A stretch of 64,000 nucleotides of DNA from Halioxenophilus aromaticivorans (GCF_042850945.1 NZ_AP031496.1:3348001-3412000), one strand, 5' to 3'. Positions 26,030 to 35,629 are shown, counted from the first letter of the stretch. Program-made: numbers and translations. The notes: generated from the letters alone by a model not told the origin.

Positions 26030-26773
26030 CTAATAGGGATGCAGCTGCTTTATTAATTCAGGAATTTCCGACGGATGCAGCACGGTATGATGGGGATCGA
26101 TACCGAGCTCGGCATCCAATGGCTGCTGGTGTTGAATCCACACCGATGTAATACCACTGTTGTGGGCACCCTGAATATCCGCCGCCAAGTTATCGCCAAC
26201 ATGCACCACTTCGTGGGCTTCACAGCCGGCTAGGCCCAAGGCTTTGAAAAAGATTGACGCAGCTGGTTTTTGTTCGGGCTCCTGGCCGCCCACTAAGATG
26301 TGATCGACGTATTCTTCCATTTGTACCGCAGCTAATTTTGGCAATTGCGAATACTCTGGCCCGTTAGTGATAACCACCAAGGTAAAGTACTTTCTGGCCT
26401 CGATCAAAAACTCTTTAATGCCAGGGAAGAAACGAAAAGAATCCAAGCGATCTTGATCAAACTTGTTCTGTAATTGCAGTGCTTGGGCCGAATCAATGTC
26501 GCCTAGGCCGGCGTCTTTGACGATATCTTGAATGAGCACTATTCGGTAATGCTCCTCACTGCACTCTTTCAGTAATTCGGTGTATTTTTCTTCTTGGTCG
26601 GAAGTCCACTCTCGATAAATACCCTTCACATAGTCCTTGGCAAGCTGTTCGGCTGCCGCCGTTTTACCGTAGCGCTGTTGAAAAGCAGTCACTAACTTCT
26701 GTGTTGCCTCTCGGTTGGCCTGCTGGGTATCGCACAAGGTGTCGTCCATATCGAGAAAAAGAGCTTTAAGCAT
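26030..26773 (-). CDS. HAD-superfamily phosphatase (YjjG/NANP-like)
   Basis: 247 aa HAD subfamily IA hydrolase. Motif I is D-M-D-D-T-L (Asp8 nucleophile and Asp10), motif II T-N-G, motif III the Lys in E-Q-K-P, and motif IV G-D-N...D. The all-alpha cap between motifs I and II fits YjjG-type nucleotidases or N-acylneuraminate-9-phosphatases. Substrate cannot be decided. AGAGGT lies upstream of the ATG. Monocistronic. Confidence 0.88.
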   Translation of the reverse strand: MLKALFLDMDDTLCDTQQANREATQKLVTAFQQRYGKTAAAEQLAKDYVKGIYREWTSDQEEKYTELLKECSEEHYRIVLIQDIVKDAGLGDIDSAQALQLQNKFDQDRLDSFRFFPGIKEFLIEARKYFTLVVITNGPEYSQLPKLAAVQMEEYVDHILVGGQEPEQKPAASIFFKALGLAGCEAHEVVHVGDNLAADIQGAHNSGITSVWIQHQQPLDAELGIDPHHTVLHPSEIPELIKQLHPY

Positions 26774-27116
26774 AGTTGCAACCTCTACGAGCTATTTGTT
26801 TCAATTGTCAGACTCAGAGCAGTCCTACTGTATTTAGTTCGCACTATACACCACATCGACATGCATGGTGGTAAGCCCAACCACTCAGCTGCCCCAGCTG
26901 CCCTTGAGTCACCTATCATTCTATCGGCGGTATTTAGAGCGAATTCACCACTATACTTACGCCTTAAATCGCAAGCCCTTGGCCTGCTTTTTGGGAACCA
27001 CTGCCCGAATTACCGTGAGATTTGCCACTAGAGGGTGATTTCACCGGTAATTCTCAGTAACATTTCCATCAGATAACAACAAGACACAATCCCACAAACC
27101 ACAAGGAGGTTACAGT
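26774..27116. other. Divergent intergenic region before the RDD/MoxR operon
   Basis: 343 bp without a supported gene. It contains an inverted repeat GAATTACCG (27007-27015) / CGGTAATTC (27045-27053) about 65 bp before the operon's first ATG, then a full consensus AAGGAGGT (27103-27110). Confidence 0.55.
27007..27053. repeat. Inverted repeat in the RDD/MoxR operon leader
   Basis: Perfect 9-bp arms with a 29-bp centre. It could form an mRNA hairpin or be a two-half-site operator. Confidence 0.4.
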
Positions 27117-27962
27117 ATGGGAGATATCTACCAAGCGCCATCGGCTGAATTAGAGCAGGAATACACAGCACCAGAGGGCCAGTGGAGCACACTAGAAAAG
27201 GGTATCCGAGGCGAGTATCACCTCAAGGCCGGTGAAGTACTGAGTGAGGCCTGGGCCCTAACCAAAGGCGCTAAGCTAAAAATTCATCTCGGCCTTCTGA
27301 TCTACTTCCTTGTTTATATTTTAATCTCCTTTGTGGCCCAATTTGCCACCGTGGCCGTCGGTTTGGCCGCCACTCCGGGCCTTGGCGCTGACGGCACACC
27401 TCCAGATATGGCCGCCTTGGGCGCAATAATGGCCGGCGCAATCGTAGTAACGTTAATTGTGGTAGTGCTTACCTCCCCCCTGGTGGCTGGCTTGCAGATG
27501 ATGGGCGTGCGCCGTGCCGCTGGGGCCGAATTCCCGCCCACTACCGTACTCCAGTATTTTGGCCGCATTCTGCCCCTGGCCGTCGTATCCCTGGTGCTGG
27601 TCATTGTTATTTACATCGGTTTTATTTTATTAATTATCCCCGGGTTATTTTTGGCCATCGCCACCTCTATGACCATCCCCTTAATTGCAGAAAAGCAGTT
27701 AGGTGCCTGGCGCGCGGTACTGTCTTCTATTAAAGCCGTTACCAAAAAATGGTTCACAGTATTTGGTATTTTCTTCCTACTTGGCTTAATCAATATCGCC
27801 GTTGTTATTCCTATCTTCATTGGTACATTCTCAGGCTCCATGGCGTTACTCGGATTTGGCGTTCTGTTCTGCTTGGTTGCCTATTTTTGGACTATTCCAT
27901 TTAGTATTATTGCCTTCGGCACCACCTACCGAAATATTTTTGGCTACGAAAATAAGCAATAA
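27117..27962 (+). CDS. Polytopic membrane protein, first gene of the RDD/MoxR operon
   Basis: 281 aa. A ~60-residue soluble N-terminus is followed by about five or six TM helices, with I-I-P-G-L-F-L-A and an amphipathic segment A-W-R-A-V-L-S-S-I-K-A-V. This resembles DUF975/BPSS1780-type membrane proteins, which lack known function. It has the strongest ribosome binding site in the window (AAGGAGGT, 6 bp before the ATG), suggesting high expression. The RDD gene follows after 24 bp. Confidence 0.75.
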   Translation: MGDIYQAPSAELEQEYTAPEGQWSTLEKGIRGEYHLKAGEVLSEAWALTKGAKLKIHLGLLIYFLVYILISFVAQFATVAVGLAATPGLGADGTPPDMAALGAIMAGAIVVTLIVVVLTSPLVAGLQMMGVRRAAGAEFPPTTVLQYFGRILPLAVVSLVLVIVIYIGFILLIIPGLFLAIATSMTIPLIAEKQLGAWRAVLSSIKAVTKKWFTVFGIFFLLGLINIAVVIPIFIGTFSGSMALLGFGVLFCLVAYFWTIPFSIIAFGTTYRNIFGYENKQ

Positions 27963-27986
27963 AGGTATTAGGCAACGCCCTATCCA

Positions 27987-28667
27987 ATGATCGATACTCG
28001 CTACCAAATCGAAACCCCAGAGGGTATCGATCTTCAAGCTCAACTCGCCGGCCCCGCTCCAAGGGGCCTGGCGTTTTTAACCGACTTTTCTATTCGTGCC
28101 GTTATCTATATCGCCGGCTCCATCGTATTTGGTATTTTCGGATGGGGTTACGGGTTTATTTTAGTGCTGCTGTTCTTATTGGAATGGTTTTACCCGGTTC
28201 TGTTTGAGGTACTCAATAAGGGCCAAACCCCGGGTAAGCAGTTGATGGACCTAGCCGTCGTTAACGATGACCTCACCCCCATTACCTGGCATGCCTCGGT
28301 AATCAGAAACCTACTCAGAACGGCAGATATGCTGCCCTTTTTCTACCTCTTTGGTATCAGCGCTTTATTTATCACCGCGCGCTTTCAGCGGCTGGGTGAC
28401 CTAGCGGCTGGCACACTGGTCATCCATAAAATACTGCCAACCGATAGCCACAGCTTGCCCGAGGTACCGGCCCAAGCGCCAGCACACGCTCTGGCCTTGG
28501 ACGACCAAATAGCCATCATCAATTACACCCAAAGGCATCATCAACTGAGCGAAAGTCGCCAACAAGAGCTGGCCGAGATATTAACACCCCTACACAACCG
28601 GAAAGGTTTGGCGGCTGTACGCTACCTGCAAGGCATGGGGCGCTGGCTGCTGGGGGACAAGTCGTGA
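27987..28667 (+). CDS. RDD-family membrane protein
   Basis: 226 aa. The RDD domain occupies about residues 20-145 with F-L-T-D-F-S-I-R-A, K-G-Q-T-P-G-K-Q and F-Q-R-L-G-D-L-A-A-G-T-L. The ~80-residue cytoplasmic tail is helical and hydrophilic. RDD proteins are poorly understood; some affect ion transport. It overlaps the SpoIIM-like gene by 4 bp. Confidence 0.9.
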   Translation: MIDTRYQIETPEGIDLQAQLAGPAPRGLAFLTDFSIRAVIYIAGSIVFGIFGWGYGFILVLLFLLEWFYPVLFEVLNKGQTPGKQLMDLAVVNDDLTPITWHASVIRNLLRTADMLPFFYLFGISALFITARFQRLGDLAAGTLVIHKILPTDSHSLPEVPAQAPAHALALDDQIAIINYTQRHHQLSESRQQELAEILTPLHNRKGLAAVRYLQGMGRWLLGDKS

Positions 28668-29620
28668 AGCAACACGAATTTGAACAACTGCATCAGGGGT
28701 TATGGCAAACCTTAGAAGAATGCCTTGCGAACCCAAAACAACCGTTGGACAAGCACTTCCCCCAGCAATATCGCCAGTTGTGCCAACACTTGGCGGTGGC
28801 TAAATCGCGCTTATACACCCGTAGCTTAATCAACCGGCTGAATAATCTGGTGGTAGAGTGCCACCATATTTTGTACCGCCACAACACCCTATCAGAACAA
28901 AAATGGCTTTGGTTTTTGGTGTACGGGTTTCCACAGGCCATTCGCTCCAATCTAAACTTTGTGGTGACCGCTGCGGTATTGTTTTTACTGCCTTTACTGA
29001 TCCTTGGCATCGGCTGCTACACCCATTCTGAGCTGATCTACAGCGTTATTAACGCGGAAACCGTCGCTTCTTTTGAGGCCATGTACGACCCGCAAAACCG
29101 CTCTATTGGCCGTGAGCGCGACTCAGAAGAAGACATCGCCATGTTTGGCCATTACATTCAAAATAACATCGGCATTGGTTTTAGAACCTTTGCCAGTGGC
29201 ATCGTGTTCGGCTTAGGCTCTGTCTTCGTTTTAGTGTTTAACGGCATCACCATTGGCAGCGTGGCGGGCTATCTTACCCAAGCGGGGTATGAGGCAACGT
29301 TTTATCAGTTTGTGGTTGGGCATGGTGCTTTTGAGCTCACCGCTATTGTTTTTTGTGGCGCAGCCGGGTTAAAAATTGGCTTTAGTTTATTGGCGCCAGG
29401 CAGGTTTACCCGATTACAAGCACTTAAAATCGCCAGCCGGCAAGCGGTGGTTATCGTCTATGGCTCGGCTTTAATGTTGTTAATAGCGGCGTTTATCGAG
29501 GCTTTCTGGTCGTCCAGTCAGTCGCTACCATTAAGTGTTAAATACAGTTTTGGCGCAGCCTGGGCGGTACTATTAACCTTGTATTTTAGTTTCAGCGGTA
29601 AGCGCTATGAACCTCGATAG
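28664..29620 (+). CDS. SpoIIM-like (stage II sporulation M family) membrane protein
   Basis: 318 aa with a soluble N-terminal helical part and about five TM helices. It has the SpoIIM-family pattern I-Q-N-N-I-G-I-G-F-R-T-F-A-S-G and G-H-G-A-F-E-L-T-A-I. The organism is not a spore former; in Gram-negatives this family travels with RDD, MoxR and DUF58 genes. It overlaps its neighbours by 4 and 14 bp, implying strict coupling. Confidence 0.9.
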   Translation: MKQHEFEQLHQGLWQTLEECLANPKQPLDKHFPQQYRQLCQHLAVAKSRLYTRSLINRLNNLVVECHHILYRHNTLSEQKWLWFLVYGFPQAIRSNLNFVVTAAVLFLLPLLILGIGCYTHSELIYSVINAETVASFEAMYDPQNRSIGRERDSEEDIAMFGHYIQNNIGIGFRTFASGIVFGLGSVFVLVFNGITIGSVAGYLTQAGYEATFYQFVVGHGAFELTAIVFCGAAGLKIGFSLLAPGRFTRLQALKIASRQAVVIVYGSALMLLIAAFIEAFWSSSQSLPLSVKYSFGAAWAVLLTLYFSFSGKRYEPR

Positions 29621-31259
29621 CATTACCATAGAACCGAGGTTACGCGGCCATTGGGAAGCCGTGGATGTTGGCTTTAAGTTAGCCCAGCGTTGGTACTGGC
29701 CACTATTTTTGCTCTGGGCTATTCCACTGCTGGTGATCGCACTGCCCGCCACCCTTGTGCTGCAGCACGGTTTAATCTGGGCCTACCTGTTAATCTGGTG
29801 GTTTAAACCGCTTTACGACCGTGCCCCGCTATTTTTTGCCAGCCGGGCGTTATTCGGCGCCCCACCCTCGGTGCTTGAAGCACTAAAGCAAAGCCGTTCA
29901 TTGTTTACGTTCGATGCCCTAGCAGCGCTGACCTGGCGTCGCTTTAGCTTCACCCGCAGTTACGATCTCCCCATTACCGTACTGGAACACCTAAAAAGTA
30001 ACACGCGCGCTCATCGGCTAAAGGTATTGCACCATCGCGGCAGCGGCGTTGCCACGGCAACCAGTTTTATTTGTGTGGTACTGGAAAGCTGCTTGGCCCT
30101 GGGCGGCTTGGTATTGATTCAAATCCTGTTACCTCAGCAATCCGACGTCAATCTGTTAAATGGAATCATCTCCGATTCTGAAGCCATGCTCTGGCTTGAG
30201 CACACCTGTTATCTTATCGCCATTGCCGTGATCGGCCCCTTTTATGTGTGTGCTGGCTTTATGCTGTACATAAATCGCCGTGTGGAACTGGAAGCCTGGG
30301 ATGTCGAAATACAGTTTCGTACTTTGGCCGGTCAACTGGAACAAAAAGCCACCACCACAGTTCAGCCCGCATCCAACAGCTCACAAGATGGCACACCAAG
30401 CGGCTCACCTGATAACTTATCTGGCAGCTCATCTAGTAAATCATCTGGTAGCCCAGGTAATACTGCCATGCTGGTGATGGCCTCATTGTTATCCGGTTTT
30501 CTGCTCAGCGCGCCGCAGCCCAGCCTTGCCAATACAGGAACCGTAGAACCTGTTACACCCCGTATTGTTAACACCCCAGAACAAGCACAACAGCAAATAC
30601 AAGAGATCTTCAATTCCGAAACCTTTAACCAACAACAAACCGTCACCCGCTGGCGATTTAAAAACCAAGCGGATGAACGAGACAGCAATTGGTGGGATCG
30701 CTTCGTAGAGTGGCTGGAAGACCTATTCGATTTTAATGTTGATCAGCCGGAGTTTAATAAAGACGGTGCCAACATAGCTGCCCTGGTTGTGGAAATACTG
30801 TTGTGGTGCCTAGCCATTGGCGTCGTTAGCTGGGTTGTTTACCGCTACCGAAAACAAATTCAGCATTGGCTAAATCGCCGCCAACCCACGGATAAAAAGC
30901 CTGCTGCAGAGCTTCCTACCGTGATGTTTGGCTTAGATGTCGCCACCGATTCGCTACCCAACGATGTACAGGCAGAAGTATCAGAACAGATTGAACAACA
31001 CAATTACCGTGCTGCGCTCAGCCTGTTGTACAGAGCAACCTTAACGCAATTAATGCAGCACAAAGGTTTAAAATTCAGCAACAGCACCACCGAAAACGAG
31101 TGCGTAGCGCTGGTTAAAAGCTCACAAAACGAAACCACGTGGCGCTATACTCAGCAACTGACCCTGGCCTGGCAAAGCCTTGCCTACGGCCATAAAACTC
31201 CACAACCGGATCACATTGCCCAACTGAACTCGCACTATAAAGAGGTGTTTGGGCCATGA
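29607..31259 (+). CDS. DUF4129-domain membrane protein
   Basis: 550 aa. TM helices lie near 30-70, 150-175 and 195-225. A Ser/Gly/Asp-rich low-complexity stretch (about 255-288) precedes another hydrophobic segment, then a periplasmic section, a TM near 388-410 and a C-terminal DUF4129 domain (about 455-550, Y-R-A-A-L-S-L-L-Y-R-A and E-N-E-C). DUF4129 occurs in MoxR/DUF58 operons and in transglutaminase fusions. It overlaps the SpoIIM-like gene by 14 bp and the DUF4350 gene by 4 bp. Role inferred only from context. Confidence 0.85.
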   Translation: MNLDSITIEPRLRGHWEAVDVGFKLAQRWYWPLFLLWAIPLLVIALPATLVLQHGLIWAYLLIWWFKPLYDRAPLFFASRALFGAPPSVLEALKQSRSLFTFDALAALTWRRFSFTRSYDLPITVLEHLKSNTRAHRLKVLHHRGSGVATATSFICVVLESCLALGGLVLIQILLPQQSDVNLLNGIISDSEAMLWLEHTCYLIAIAVIGPFYVCAGFMLYINRRVELEAWDVEIQFRTLAGQLEQKATTTVQPASNSSQDGTPSGSPDNLSGSSSSKSSGSPGNTAMLVMASLLSGFLLSAPQPSLANTGTVEPVTPRIVNTPEQAQQQIQEIFNSETFNQQQTVTRWRFKNQADERDSNWWDRFVEWLEDLFDFNVDQPEFNKDGANIAALVVEILLWCLAIGVVSWVVYRYRKQIQHWLNRRQPTDKKPAAELPTVMFGLDVATDSLPNDVQAEVSEQIEQHNYRAALSLLYRATLTQLMQHKGLKFSNSTTENECVALVKSSQNETTWRYTQQLTLAWQSLAYGHKTPQPDHIAQLNSHYKEVFGP

Positions 31260-32689
31260 GTAATCAAAAAATTCTACTGGTGGTAGCGTTTTTTGTTCTA
31301 CTGCCCGCCACGCTTTTTTTAACGCTATTTGAGTCCTACGAAGATACTAAATCGTTGGGCTGGAGCCAGCAAGCCCATACCAACCCGTATTTGGCGGCTC
31401 AGATGTATTTGGAAAGCACCGGCCGCAGTGCCTCCTCCAGCTATAGCCTCCAAGACGTTCTGCCTTTTGCCGACCAAGACACAATCATCATTGGCGAAGA
31501 AGCGCGGGTTATTGCCAGCTCTCACCAGCAAGCGCTGCAACAATGGGTAGAAAATGGTGGGCATTTAATTATTGCCAGCCAGCTAAACGATGACCAAGAC
31601 AGCCATATGGTACTGCCATGGCTGGACATAGAACTGTACGCCACCGAATGCGGCTGCTCGGTCTACGGTTATTACGAGGATGAGCTGGACTGGATAGACG
31701 ATTCTTTGGACCAGGAAACCACTGGCGAAGAAACCAGCACGGCCTTAGATAACGAACCGGATCAAGATCCTGATCACAGACAAGATCAGGAGTTCGAACA
31801 GAAACAAGAACAAAAAGTACCAGAGGCTCCCTTAGAACAAAGCCAACGCGAGGATGATAAGCCGCCCGTTCCTGAAGCAAAGGATGAAGCAGAAGATGAA
31901 GCAGAGGATAGCGCCCAGGAGTACCTAGCAGAGCTTGACGAAACACTGGTCACCACCCTGCAGTTCGGCGATGAAGACATTGAATACACCATCTTATTTA
32001 ACCCAGCCTTCGGTTTATATCACGCCTATATGGATGAAGCCGAAGACGATGGTTCCGTGCTGAATCCTTTTTACTGGCGCGGCTCAGACTGGGCAGCGCA
32101 TTTTGTGCAATTTACCGTTGGCGATGGGTTAGTGACGGTGATGTCGGACAGTGAAATCTGGAAGAACACATCGGTGGAAGAACAAGACCACGCCTACCTA
32201 TTAACCGCCCTAACCGACGAAGAAGGCCAGGTGCTGTTTGTCATTGGCAGTGATATGCCCTCCTTGTTAGAGCTGATATGGCGCTACGCCAAAGAGGTGG
32301 TGATATCCGGCATCGTATGTTTGGTGGCGTGGTTGGTGTATCGCGGTCGCCGGTTTGCCCCCGCCCTACCCGTGGCCAGCCTTGAACGCCGGTCTTTGGC
32401 AGAGCACCTGCAGGCGGTTGCCGCCTTCCATTGGCGCGCCCGAGATCCGCAAACGCTTATTGAGTCGTTGCAAAGTGAAATAGACCAATTGGCCAATCGC
32501 AATATCGCCGGCTACAGCCAGTTGCAGCTGCAACAGCAGCACCAAGCCCTGGCCAATTTCAGCCATTTACCGCTAGCACAATTAGCCAGTGCAATGGGTG
32601 CTGAACACGAACACTCCGAACACCGCTTTACCGAAACAGTGAAAACCCTACAGGTGCTGCGTCGTCATCTACTAACACCGGCCAGTTAA
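31256..32689 (+). CDS. DUF4350-domain protein with acidic insertion
   Basis: 477 aa. One N-terminal TM helix precedes a DUF4350 domain (GATase1-like fold, about 25-130: G-G-H-L-I-I-A-S). A markedly acidic, Glu/Asp/Gln-rich block follows (about 140-225). The remaining domain leads to a TM helix near 340-360 and a cytoplasmic tail with helical L-Q-L-Q-Q-Q-H pattern. The acidic block looks like an unstructured linker specific to this lineage. It is the fifth gene of the operon; MoxR starts 20 bp later. Confidence 0.82.
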   Translation: MSNQKILLVVAFFVLLPATLFLTLFESYEDTKSLGWSQQAHTNPYLAAQMYLESTGRSASSSYSLQDVLPFADQDTIIIGEEARVIASSHQQALQQWVENGGHLIIASQLNDDQDSHMVLPWLDIELYATECGCSVYGYYEDELDWIDDSLDQETTGEETSTALDNEPDQDPDHRQDQEFEQKQEQKVPEAPLEQSQREDDKPPVPEAKDEAEDEAEDSAQEYLAELDETLVTTLQFGDEDIEYTILFNPAFGLYHAYMDEAEDDGSVLNPFYWRGSDWAAHFVQFTVGDGLVTVMSDSEIWKNTSVEEQDHAYLLTALTDEEGQVLFVIGSDMPSLLELIWRYAKEVVISGIVCLVAWLVYRGRRFAPALPVASLERRSLAEHLQAVAAFHWRARDPQTLIESLQSEIDQLANRNIAGYSQLQLQQQHQALANFSHLPLAQLASAMGAEHEHSEHRFTETVKTLQVLRRHLLTPAS

Positions 32690-32708
32690 ATCCACTTGAG
32701 AGAACACC

Positions 32709-33668
32709 ATGAATATCGATACGGCTACGCAACTACTAGAACGCATTCAACAGCAATTGAACGCCAAATTGATTGGCCAAGCCAAAGTGGTTGAGCAAAT
32801 ACTGATTGCTCTGCTATCCAACGGCCACGTTTTGATTGAAGGCATTCCCGGCCTGGGTAAAACGCTCTTGGTAAGAGCATTGGCGGATTGCTTCGCCGGC
32901 GATTTTAAACGCATACAGTTCACCCCGGATCTTATGCCGGCAGACGTCACCGGCCACGTGATGTTTGATATGGAAAATAATCGCTTTCGTCTGCGCGCGG
33001 GGCCGGTGTTTACCAACCTTTTATTGGCCGATGAAATCAACCGTGCGCCGGCAAAAACCCAGGCCGCATTGCTGGAGGTGATGCAAGAACGCCAAGTCAC
33101 CCTAGAAGGTAAAGCCCGGCCACTGCCGCAACCGTTTATGGTTTTGGCAACCCAGAACCCCATCGAGCAAGAGGGAACCTACCCTCTGCCAGAGGCCGAG
33201 CTGGACCGCTTTTTAATGAAGGTGTTCATTGATTACCCCAGTTTTGACGATGAAGTTACCATCGCCAGTTTGATCACCACCGGCCAAACCGACGACCAAC
33301 ACGCACTGGGCCAAGGCGAAGCCTTGCTGTCACCGCAAGACATCCAAGCCATGCAACACACTGCAGCCAACATTACGCTGGACGCCAAGGTAACCGAATA
33401 CGCTGTTGCGCTGGTGCGCGCCACACGAGACAACCCAGCCCTCACCGTAGGTGCTGGCCCCCGAGCCAGCATTGCCTTGCTGCGCGCCAGCCGTGCTAAA
33501 GCACTGTTGCGCGGGGCGGATTTCGTAACACCCGATGACGTTAAAAGCATGGCAATACCGGTTATGCGGCACCGTGTTCAACTGTCTGCCGACATGGAAA
33601 TAGATGGCCTAAGCAACGATCAAATTTTGACTCAAATTTTCAACAGCGTGGACGCCCCGCGCACATGA
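32709..33668 (+). CDS. MoxR-family AAA+ ATPase
   Basis: 319 aa. Walker A G-I-P-G-L-G-K-T (45-52), Walker B L-L-L-A-D-E-I-N-R-A and sensor 1 near A-T-Q-N-P are present, followed by an AAA lid domain. MoxR ATPases act as chaperones for maturation of complexes or with vWA/DUF58 partners; the DUF58 gene overlaps its end by 4 bp. A ribosome binding site (GAGAA) precedes the ATG. Confidence 0.95.
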   Translation: MNIDTATQLLERIQQQLNAKLIGQAKVVEQILIALLSNGHVLIEGIPGLGKTLLVRALADCFAGDFKRIQFTPDLMPADVTGHVMFDMENNRFRLRAGPVFTNLLLADEINRAPAKTQAALLEVMQERQVTLEGKARPLPQPFMVLATQNPIEQEGTYPLPEAELDRFLMKVFIDYPSFDDEVTIASLITTGQTDDQHALGQGEALLSPQDIQAMQHTAANITLDAKVTEYAVALVRATRDNPALTVGAGPRASIALLRASRAKALLRGADFVTPDDVKSMAIPVMRHRVQLSADMEIDGLSNDQILTQIFNSVDAPRT

Positions 33669-34990
33669 GGCCAAGTGCACTGCTCATTAGCCTGCTTGGC
33701 ATCTGGCTAGGCTGGGCATTGTTGATTGCTGTGGTGGCGATATTTATCGGCCAAACACCGTTGTTGCAGGTTGTTTGGTACTGCTTTGGCGCGGTTATTA
33801 TAGTTATCGCCATACTGGATGCATTGCGCCCCGGCCCTCTCAACCAGTTAACCGTATCGCGAGTCTTACCCCACTCCCTAGCGTTGGGTGTTAACACTGA
33901 AGTTGTTTTGACCTTAACCAATAACCTTAACCGGCCATTGGACATCGAACTAGTTGAGCCGCCATCGCCCCTATTAACAGCGGGTGGGTTTCCTGCGCGG
34001 CTATCCCTGCCCCCCGGCACCAGCCAAAAACTGCGCTATCAGCTAACCCCCATTGCGCGCGGCAACACCACACTGGCCGGCAGCGTGCTGCGAATTACCT
34101 CCGCTTGGAGAATGTGGCAGCACAAATGGGTTGCCACCAATACCAATGAAGTAAAGGTGTTCCCAAACTTTGCCCCCATCGCCCACATTGGGCAACTGGG
34201 GCTAGAGCAACACATACGCCAGCTTGGTGTACACCTGGCGCAAAAGCGCGGTGAAGGCATGGAGTTTAAACAGCTCAGGGATTTTGTGGAGGGGGATTCC
34301 ATGCGGCAGGTCGACTGGAAAGCGACCGCTCGCCATGGCCGCCCTATTTCGCGAGAGTATCAAGACGAGCGTAATCAGGACGTTTTCTTTTTACTGGATT
34401 GCGGCCGCCGTTTACGCCACAAGCAAGATCACCTAAGCCATTTTGACCACGCCCTAAACGCCATATTACTCACCGCTTATATCGCCATTCGGCAAGGTGA
34501 TGGCGCTGGCTTTCAGAGCTTTGCCGGGCCGCAACGCTGGCTGAGCCCGGTTAAGGGTGCCAACGGCATCAACAAACTGCTGGAAACCCTCTACGATTTA
34601 ACCAATACCACCGCCAATAGCGATTACCTGCAAGCGGCGCAGCAATTTGTGCAGCGCCATCGCCGACGCTCCCTGGTGGTATTAGTCAGTAATGTTAGAC
34701 CGGAGGACAACGACGATCTTATCAGCGCCGTGCAACTATTGGCCAAACACCATGTGGTAACGGTAGCCAGCTTGAGAGAAGAATTGTTAACCGAGACCTT
34801 GAATCAACCGGTAGGCAACTTTAGCGAAGCGCTACAATACTGCGCCACCCATGGACACACCCTGGAGCGCAAAGCCGTGGGTACCAACTTACGAGCCCGG
34901 GGCGTCAGTTTGATTGATACCGAGCCTCAGTTTTTGCACAAGCGCCTAGTGGATGAGTATTTTAGAATCAAACGCAGCGGGCGGCTTTAG
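33665..34990 (+). CDS. DUF58-domain protein, MoxR partner
   Basis: 441 aa. Two N-terminal TM helices (about 8-55) are followed by a beta-rich domain and the DUF58 core: L-R-D-F-V-E-G-D, V-D-W-K-A-T-A-R-H, R-E-Y-Q-D-E-R and D-V-F-F-L-L-D-C-G, leading into a vWA-like fold. In MIDAS position D-C-G-R-R replaces the classic D-x-S-x-S, so metal binding may be lost. Last gene of the operon, closed by the hairpin at 35041-35067. Confidence 0.92.
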   Translation: MRPSALLISLLGIWLGWALLIAVVAIFIGQTPLLQVVWYCFGAVIIVIAILDALRPGPLNQLTVSRVLPHSLALGVNTEVVLTLTNNLNRPLDIELVEPPSPLLTAGGFPARLSLPPGTSQKLRYQLTPIARGNTTLAGSVLRITSAWRMWQHKWVATNTNEVKVFPNFAPIAHIGQLGLEQHIRQLGVHLAQKRGEGMEFKQLRDFVEGDSMRQVDWKATARHGRPISREYQDERNQDVFFLLDCGRRLRHKQDHLSHFDHALNAILLTAYIAIRQGDGAGFQSFAGPQRWLSPVKGANGINKLLETLYDLTNTTANSDYLQAAQQFVQRHRRRSLVVLVSNVRPEDNDDLISAVQLLAKHHVVTVASLREELLTETLNQPVGNFSEALQYCATHGHTLERKAVGTNLRARGVSLIDTEPQFLHKRLVDEYFRIKRSGRL

Positions 34991-35040
34991 CGCCTGACGA
35001 TTGCTTTGGTAGCTCGCCACCAAAAGATCCGCAACTGAAA

Positions 35041-35067
35041 AGGCCACACCGCAAAACGGTGTGGCCT
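35041..35067. terminator. Bidirectional terminator between DUF58 and orphan gene
   Basis: AGGCCACACCG and CGGTGTGGCCT form a perfect 11-bp stem with a CAAAA loop. The minus strand has four T residues after the stem and the plus strand a weaker T-rich tail; it lies between convergent genes. Confidence 0.8.
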
Positions 35068-35098
35068 GATGATTTCGAGCTTATAGGTGTGTGCGTTA

Positions 35099-35629
35099 TT
35101 AAACCAGTTTACGATTCAACTGGGCACACCAATCATTCCACAAAGAATCCAAGTTCGATAGAACCCGCGCCAGATAGGCACCGCTGGGATAGTGTTCTTT
35201 GGGGAAGTTCGCCAACGCACTAGAGCTACGATTAAAGCGCAGCGCAAAGTCGACGAGAATGTCTTTTTGCAAACCTATTTGCTCAATGCTCCAACGCAGC
35301 CAACGCATCTGCTCCGTGGCAGGCTTACTGGAAGTAGACAGACAACGCTCCACCATTTGGCTGCTGCGGTTGAGCATTTCTTCCACTGCGCGAACCAAGT
35401 TACGCGCAAAGACTTCACTGGCATTTTGATGAGCCAAATCGTCGTTTAAGCTGATTTGGTAATCGCGTTGCTGCTCCAGTGTGATATCTGTAATAGCTTC
35501 GCAAAATGTATTGGATTTAGCGATGAGTACGACGCCCTGTACATCTAGGCTCTGTACACCTAGGCCTAAAGAATTGGCGCTCAGGTCGCTAGCTGGAAGG
35601 CTTGCGTGTTGGTTACTGGTGATTCCCAT
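35099..35629 (-). CDS. Hypothetical helical protein, unrecognised
   Basis: 176 aa, no family recognised. A ~45-residue Ser/Gly/Leu-rich N-terminus is followed by an almost all-helical region with regularly spaced hydrophobics and several Trp (W-L-R-W-S, L-W-N-D-W-C). No signal peptide or TM segment. A GAGG motif about 10 nt before the ATG and a terminator after the stop support a real gene. Monocistronic. Function unknown. Confidence 0.68.
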   Translation of the reverse strand: MGITSNQHASLPASDLSANSLGLGVQSLDVQGVVLIAKSNTFCEAITDITLEQQRDYQISLNDDLAHQNASEVFARNLVRAVEEMLNRSSQMVERCLSTSSKPATEQMRWLRWSIEQIGLQKDILVDFALRFNRSSSALANFPKEHYPSGAYLARVLSNLDSLWNDWCAQLNRKLV

